Origin: a gamma proteobacterium symbiont of Ctena orbiculata
GTDB lineage: Bacteria > Pseudomonadota > Gammaproteobacteria > Chromatiales > Chromatiaceae
Length of the DNA: 47,803 nucleotides
Direction of reading: 5' to 3'
Assembly: GCA_003094535.1 (NCBI GenBank)
Contig: NATV01000098.1
Coordinates: 1 to 47,803 of the forward strand
Part shown: one piece after another, positions 43,376 to 47,803 of the stretch
Position numbering within the stretch: position 1 is the stretch's first letter
How the letters are laid out: every line of letters starts with the position of its first letter
Notes under the pieces: model-generated
Databases searched by the model: none
What the model saw: the letters and a program-made list of their open reading frames with translations, nothing else
Told to the model about the DNA's origin: nothing
Translations under genes and position numbers: made by a program

Positions 43376-45232
43376 CTATATCGCCAGTGCTTTGACACGC
43401 TTGCGGCCGTAGATCATGTTGATCACGGCGCGGGTGCCGATGATCGCGGTAAACATGGAGGTACAGATGCCAATTGCCAGGGTTACCGCGAAGCCCTTGA
43501 TCGGTCCGGTACCGAAACTGAAGAGCACGACGGCGGCGATCAGGGTGGTGATATTGGCGTCTATGATGGTGGAGAAGGCCTTCTCGTAACCGGCCTGGAT
43601 GCTCGACTGGGGTGAGTTGCCGTTGGCCAACTCTTCGCGGATCCTCTGGAATATCAGCACATTCGCATCCACCGCCATACCCACGGTCAAGACGATACCG
43701 GCGATTCCCGGCAGGGTCAGGGTGGCCTGCAGCATGGAGAGTATCGCCACGATTAACACCAGATTCATCGCCAGCGCCATATCCGCTACCAGGCCGAACA
43801 CCCGGTAGTAGACGGCCATGAATATCATCACCAGGACCAGGCCGATGACCACCGACTTGAAGCCCTGGTCGATACTGTCCTGTCCCAGGCTGGGGCCGAT
43901 GGTACGCTCTTCGACGATCTCGATCGGCGCTGCCAGGGCACCCGCCCGCAGCAGCAGCGCCAGGTCCCTGGCCTCTTCCGTGGTATCGAGTCCGGTGGTC
44001 TGAAAACGCCTGCCGAAGGGCTCTCTGATGGTGGCGATGGAGATCACCTCCTCAACCCGCTTTTTCACCTTTACCGGCTTGCCGTCCACCATCCGCGTGG
44101 TGGTGCGGTTCTCGATAAACACCACCGCCATCGGCTTGCCCACATTCTCGTTGGTCATGCGCCGCATGCGCTTGGCGCCAACCCCATCCAGGCTGACAAA
44201 GACCGCCGGTTGGCCGGTCTGCTGATCGAGGCCCGATGAGGCATCGACGATCTGGTTACCGGTGACGATCACACGTTTCTTCAGCAATACAGGCTGACCG
44301 TCCCGCTCACGGTAGAGGTTGGAACCAGGTGGAACACGGCCGTTCACCGCATCCTCGACGCTGTGTTCGGTGTCAGCCAGGCGGTATTCCAGGGTCGCGG
44401 TGGCACCCAATATCTCCTTCAGTTTTGCCGGATCCTGGGCGCCGGGCAACTGCACCACGATCCGGCGTACACCCTGTTGCTGGATCAGTGGTTCAGCGAT
44501 GCCGAGGGCGTTGACCCGATTACGCAGGGTGGTGATGTTCTGCTGCAGGGCGAAACGCTGTACCTCCTGCCTCTCCGCCGGGGAGAGAGAGACGATCACC
44601 AGAAACGCATCCGCCTCATCGCTACTCTCCAGATTCAGGGAGCGGAACTCGTTGCCGATCAGATCCGATGCCTGGTCGCGCTTCTCGGCATTGTTGAATT
44701 TGACCACGACCTGATCCTTTTCACGGCTGATGCGGGTATAGCGCAACTTTTTCTCGCGCAGCAAGGTTCGTATATCACCGCTGTAGCGTTCGGCCGCCTG
44801 TTCGATCGCTGCATCCATGTCCACATCGATGAGCACATGAATACCGCCCCTGAGATCGAGTCCCAGATACATCGGCTCTGCACCCAGGCCAACCAGCCAA
44901 TCGGGAAGATCGGGGGCTAGGGTCAAGGCCGGGGTGTAGTTCTCACCCAGTTCCGCGGCAACCAGGTCGATGGCCTTCAACTGATCCTCGGAACTGCGGA
45001 AGCGCACCAGCAGTTTGCCATTCTGTTTTTGCCCTATCCCCTTGACCGTGATTCCCACCTTTTCCAGCGCCTCTTGCACCCGGGACTCGGTGGTCTGGTC
45101 AATAACGGCGTCGCGTTGCGCGGAGATCTCCATGGACGGGTCCTGGTCGAATATATTCGGCAGGGCGAAGAGCCCACCCAACAGGACCACAACCAAAACC
45201 ATCAGGTTTTTCCAAAGTGGGTATTGGTTCAT
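43376..45232 (-). CDS. secD: SecD protein translocase subunit
   Basis: A 618-residue partner of SecF. The N-terminal membrane helix (LMVLVVVLLGGLFALPNIF) is followed by a large periplasmic P1 domain containing LGLDLRGGIHVLIDVD. The C-terminal six-helix region has GMAVDANVLIFQRIREE with the conserved Asp of proton transfer. Full length relative to E. coli SecD (615). It follows yajC after 52 bases in a yajC-secD-secF operon. Confidence 0.97.
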   Translation of the reverse strand: MNQYPLWKNLMVLVVVLLGGLFALPNIFDQDPSMEISAQRDAVIDQTTESRVQEALEKVGITVKGIGQKQNGKLLVRFRSSEDQLKAIDLVAAELGENYTPALTLAPDLPDWLVGLGAEPMYLGLDLRGGIHVLIDVDMDAAIEQAAERYSGDIRTLLREKKLRYTRISREKDQVVVKFNNAEKRDQASDLIGNEFRSLNLESSDEADAFLVIVSLSPAERQEVQRFALQQNITTLRNRVNALGIAEPLIQQQGVRRIVVQLPGAQDPAKLKEILGATATLEYRLADTEHSVEDAVNGRVPPGSNLYRERDGQPVLLKKRVIVTGNQIVDASSGLDQQTGQPAVFVSLDGVGAKRMRRMTNENVGKPMAVVFIENRTTTRMVDGKPVKVKKRVEEVISIATIREPFGRRFQTTGLDTTEEARDLALLLRAGALAAPIEIVEERTIGPSLGQDSIDQGFKSVVIGLVLVMIFMAVYYRVFGLVADMALAMNLVLIVAILSMLQATLTLPGIAGIVLTVGMAVDANVLIFQRIREELANGNSPQSSIQAGYEKAFSTIIDANITTLIAAVVLFSFGTGPIKGFAVTLAIGICTSMFTAIIGTRAVINMIYGRKRVKALAI

Positions 45233-45284
45233 GTTACTTTCAAAATCAATAGACTAAATGGAAAGTGGCTGTATGCGCCGGCGA

Positions 45285-45614
45285 CTATAGCTCCTTTAGC
45301 GAACCCTTCGGCAGTACCGAATCGACAGCCTGCCTGCGGATCTTCACCGCGGTACCATCAGATACCTCGAGGAGAAGAAAGTTCTCGCCAAGATCGGTGA
45401 TTTTTCCCGCCATGCCGCCGACAGTCACCACTTCATCCCCCTTGGCCAGGGCCTCTACCATCTTTTTATGCTCCTTCTGGCGCTTTACCTGGGGGCGAAT
45501 CATCAGGAAGTAGAGCACGGCGCCAAAGATCACCAGGGGCAACAGCCCGGTGATCGCACTCGTCTCCCCGCCGGCCGGCGCCTGCGCAAACGCATCAGAT
45601 ATAAAAAAATTCAT
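45285..45614 (-). CDS. yajC: YajC, Sec translocase accessory subunit
   Basis: A 109-residue single-span protein: a short periplasmic start, one helix (ITGLLPLVIFGAVLYFLMI) then RPQVKRQKEHKKMVEALAKG, and a cytosolic domain EVVTVGGMAGKITDLGEN. It associates with SecDF. The Shine-Dalgarno AAGAGG is 11 bases upstream, which is rather distant. In many gammaproteobacteria tgt and queA lie just upstream; here the next upstream gene on this strand is an unrelated barrel gene cluster pointing the same way. Confidence 0.95.
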   Translation of the reverse strand: MNFFISDAFAQAPAGGETSAITGLLPLVIFGAVLYFLMIRPQVKRQKEHKKMVEALAKGDEVVTVGGMAGKITDLGENFLLLEVSDGTAVKIRRQAVDSVLPKGSLKEL

Positions 45615-45792
45615 TTCAACTAACCTCTTGATCGGGTCAAAACTATGTCCGTCAGGCAGATTCTGCCCTGCGCTTAAAAATCAGCGGCCGATTATGACAC
45701 AGAAGGCAAAAAGAAGCAGGCTTATATCAGCTTATGGGTTAAATCGGTCCCACTGCATCAGCGCGGCGGGGGGCGGCACCCACAGGGTGCAT

Positions 45793-46965
45793 TCAATACC
45801 AGACCGAGACAAAGGCCTTGATCACATTGGCAGTGAATGAGTAGAGGGGCTCTTCACCGGCAACTCCGCCATCGGTGATGTCGCGGAAATCGTCATACTC
45901 GAAGCGGATCAGATCGACCGAGAGATTGAGGCTGCCATTATCGATAAACTGCCATCTCTCGGTGTTGAACTCATAGCTGACCATGAGACCAAGGGTGTGG
46001 CTCTGAAAGGTGCTCAATTCCTTATCCCGCGCGAGAAAGTTCTGTTCGTTTTGACGCGAAAAGAGATCGCTATAGAAGTCGGCCGCACTCTGGGTGTAGT
46101 AACGGTAGCGCACATCGATCACCCAATCCTGCTGCAGCGGATGGGTGTAGCCGAACTCCAGGTTGTGGGCGTCTATCCCCCAGGTATCATTGAAATAACG
46201 GTATTCACCGCTGAGGGCGGCACGATAGGGGAGAAAATATTTCAGCCGCATCGCCACGGCATTGCTGGTACGGGTCTGCGGATAGCGTTCGGGTTGCAAG
46301 CCATAGCCGTTGGCACTGAGCGGATCGAGAAAGCGATAGGAGCGATAGGGATTGTTCAGGAAACCCTCGTCGGTGATCGTTTCGAAATCGATCCCAAGGA
46401 TACTCTCCTTGGTCAAGACCTGGCTGAGACCGATACGGTAGTTCTGCCGCTTGATCGATGCCCCGAAATCATTGTCGCCGTTGCGGCTGATATCGTCGTT
46501 GCCCACCGCGTAACCCAGGGAGACGGTGGTCAGGTCGCCAAACATATCGTGACTGATGGAGAAGCTGCCGGTTTCGGCCTGATAATCGCTCTCGTCGCTC
46601 TGGGTCAGTGCCAGACTCATCAGGGTCTTGTTGTGGAGGTAGTCCATTGCCAGGGTCGATTCGGTACGCTCCTCGGTGTAGGGCGACGCCGTGCTGACCA
46701 CGTCAACCGATGCGCTCGAAATGGAATCGACATAGTAATTGGCATTCAATGAAATATTGCCACCGAAGGACTTGCGCACCAGGATTGAAGGACCATCCAC
46801 CTCGACGCCGCCGCCATCGTAACGGTGATACATCAGATCCGCCCGGTCTTCCGGAAGCACCGTAGCATGCAGGACCATGCTGAAGCTCAGCAGGAGAAGC
46901 AGCGAGAGGCAGTGGTGGAGAGAGAGACCGGGCCTGCCCTGCAGGGAGATCGATCGGAATGTCAT
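45793..46965 (-). CDS. DUF3570 outer-membrane beta-barrel protein
   Basis: A ~390-residue exported barrel from ATG 46965, with AGAGG four bases upstream. The signal segment LSLHHCLSLLLLLSFSMVLHA is followed by VLPEDRADLMYHRYDGGGVEVDGPSILVRK and SISLNANYYVD-type strands, the DUF3570 signature. The chain ends in Tyr (FVSVWY), compatible with outer-membrane insertion. Function is unknown; DUF3570 genes usually sit with DUF4266 and thioredoxin genes, as here. A short hairpin, GCACCC (45776-45781) with GGGTGC (45785-45790), lies just past the stop without a T-run. Confidence 0.87.
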   Translation of the reverse strand: MTFRSISLQGRPGLSLHHCLSLLLLLSFSMVLHATVLPEDRADLMYHRYDGGGVEVDGPSILVRKSFGGNISLNANYYVDSISSASVDVVSTASPYTEERTESTLAMDYLHNKTLMSLALTQSDESDYQAETGSFSISHDMFGDLTTVSLGYAVGNDDISRNGDNDFGASIKRQNYRIGLSQVLTKESILGIDFETITDEGFLNNPYRSYRFLDPLSANGYGLQPERYPQTRTSNAVAMRLKYFLPYRAALSGEYRYFNDTWGIDAHNLEFGYTHPLQQDWVIDVRYRYYTQSAADFYSDLFSRQNEQNFLARDKELSTFQSHTLGLMVSYEFNTERWQFIDNGSLNLSVDLIRFEYDDFRDITDGGVAGEEPLYSFTANVIKAFVSVWY

Positions 46966-46972
46966 ACAACCT

Positions 46973-47209
46973 CTAGTTACAGCCACAACCCCCTCCACCG
47001 CCGCCCTCGGCGCCGCGGGCAGCCTCCCGGGTCTGATAGACATGATGTCGGTAGGCACCGGCAATGGGATCGCGTTCAAAACTCATTATCGGGTCGGCCA
47101 GATGAGCCCGCTCATAAGGTTGAACCCAGGGTTCGATACTGCACCCGGCCGCGCCAAGCACGCAGAGCGAGAGCAACAGCTGCCAGGTTATGCGTCGCAC
47201 GATCTTCAT
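46973..47209 (-). CDS. DUF4266 lipoprotein with Gly-rich Cys tail
   Basis: A 78-residue lipoprotein from ATG 47209. The signal segment MKIVRRITWQLLLSLCVLGAAGC carries a lipobox (Ala-Ala-Gly-Cys). The mature part WVQPYERAHLADPIMSFERD is the DUF4266 signature, and the end is AEGGGGGGCGCN, with two Cys in a Gly run. An in-frame GTG at 47224 overlaps the upstream tlpA-like stop (GTGA), an alternative coupled start. Function is unknown; the Cys/Gly tail suggests metal binding, thiol chemistry or modification. Confidence 0.85.
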   Translation of the reverse strand: MKIVRRITWQLLLSLCVLGAAGCSIEPWVQPYERAHLADPIMSFERDPIAGAYRHHVYQTREAARGAEGGGGGGCGCN

Positions 47210-47220
47210 CAGCTCACAAG

Positions 47221-47739
47221 TCACTCACGCAACAGTTCGCGTATCTGTTGCTGGTAATCCTCTTCGTAGCCAGGCTTGTAGCCCTTGTGGAGATAACGTA
47301 TGCGGCCGTCCCGGTCGACCATGAAGGTGCTCGGCATCGCCTTGACCTGGTACTCTTTGCTCACCCGGCTGCGATCATCGTAGAGGATGGGAAAGCTTAC
47401 CGGGAGATCTTTCAACATCTTGTCGGCAGCGGCCTTGTCCTCATCCACGTTGACTCCCAACAGGGAGAAGCCCAATGACTGGTAGCGCTCGAAGAGCTGC
47501 TGCAGCAACGGCATCTCCTGGCGGCATGGGCCACACCAGGATGCCCAGAAGTTGACCATAACCACCTGTCCCCTCAGCTCGCTCAGCTTGATGTTCACAC
47601 CCTCTCTGCTCTTCAGCGTGAAATCGGGTGCCATGGGTTGCGCTTTGGCGGCAACCGCCTCGCCGCAAGCAAGGACCAGGCAGACGACTGCCAGGATCAG
47701 CGGTTGTACTCGATTTAGAACTTGGCGTTTACTCAACAT
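47221..47739 (-). CDS. TlpA-family thioredoxin-like protein, exported
   Basis: A 172-residue periplasmic redoxin with a signal (QPLILAVVCLVLACGEAVAAKA). APDFTLKSREG and NFWASWCGPCRQEMP show the TlpA/ResA fold with the CGPC active site; KAMPSTFMVDRDG has the cis-Pro. GAGGG lies before the ATG at 47739. It could keep the two tail Cys of the neighbouring DUF4266 lipoprotein reduced. Overlaps the upstream alternative start of that gene. Confidence 0.92.
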   Translation of the reverse strand: MLSKRQVLNRVQPLILAVVCLVLACGEAVAAKAQPMAPDFTLKSREGVNIKLSELRGQVVMVNFWASWCGPCRQEMPLLQQLFERYQSLGFSLLGVNVDEDKAAADKMLKDLPVSFPILYDDRSRVSKEYQVKAMPSTFMVDRDGRIRYLHKGYKPGYEEDYQQQIRELLRE

Positions 47740-47749
47740 CGTTATTCCC

Positions 47750-47803
47750 TCAAAAGAAATAGGTCAGGCCACCGTGGAGTTCGAAGTTGTGGATCGTCTC
47801 CGC
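47750..47803 (-). CDS. C-terminal end of an outer-membrane barrel protein (partial)
   Basis: The minus-strand frame at the window edge runs 17 codons to a TGA at 47750-47752. The ending HGGLTYFF, alternating hydrophobic residues with a terminal Phe, is the outer-membrane barrel signature. It ends ten bases before the tlpA-like gene, so a further barrel gene is the next upstream member of this cluster. The family cannot be told. Confidence 0.6.
   Translation of the reverse strand, partial: AETIHNFELHGGLTYFF

Noticed and set aside
1-47803. CRISPR array, tRNA genes, insertion sequences or prophage
   Set aside because: No regularly spaced repeats, tRNA-like cloverleafs, transposase motifs or phage structural genes were recognised anywhere in the window.

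Overview
The window reads as a chromosomal segment of a free-living-type gammaproteobacterium. The evidence is the order trmJ / cysE / iscRSUA-hscBA-fdx-iscX with divergent suhB, plus Rsd/AlgQ, YoaA, PBP1b and a methanotroph-like bacteriohemerythrin. Redundant c-di-GMP proteins, a diheme cytochrome c and a dedicated class GN sortase system point to an aquatic, respiratory lineage, perhaps a sulfur-oxidising Chromatiales-type organism; that placement is inference. No tRNA, rRNA, CRISPR, prophage or insertion sequence was seen.

Layout: 1-5.1 kb holds the 3' end of a lytic transglycosylase, a large divergent class III nucleotide cyclase protein, the anti-sigma factor Rsd, and two exported proteins. 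5.2-8.7 kb holds a MidA-type methyltransferase divergent from a pteridine reductase, followed by glutamate dehydrogenase. 9.1-12.1 kb holds bacteriohemerythrin, the YoaA helicase and a small hypothetical protein. 12.2-19.3 kb holds a 1229-residue PilZ-DUF1631-GGDEF-EAL protein, PBP1b and a diheme cytochrome c.

19.4-32.2 kb is the most unusual region. A tightly overlapping minus-strand operon encodes an OmpA-like PdsO, an unlisted 53-residue basic protein, the sortase target with a VIT and a vWA domain and an LPQTA sorting tail, the class GN sortase, a glutamine amidotransferase and a YafK-like L,D-transpeptidase. A divergent three-gene unit (small phosphate-binding-protein-like protein, outer-membrane barrel, GGDEF-EAL protein) lies between it and the dedicated response regulator and histidine kinase (PdsR/PdsS). 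Together these look like a cell-envelope anchoring and signalling module linked to c-di-GMP.

32.3-40.9 kb holds a lipoprotein with a hydrolase-like fold, then the complete ISC iron-sulfur assembly operon with an IscR-type promoter and an apparent internal terminator before hscB, then cysE and trmJ. A nested palindromic element of about 175 bp separates trmJ from suhB. 42.4-45.6 kb holds yajC-secD-secF, without tgt/queA upstream. The window ends in a minus-strand cluster of a barrel protein (only its end present), a TlpA-like thioredoxin, a DUF4266 lipoprotein with a Gly-rich Cys tail, and a DUF3570 outer-membrane barrel.
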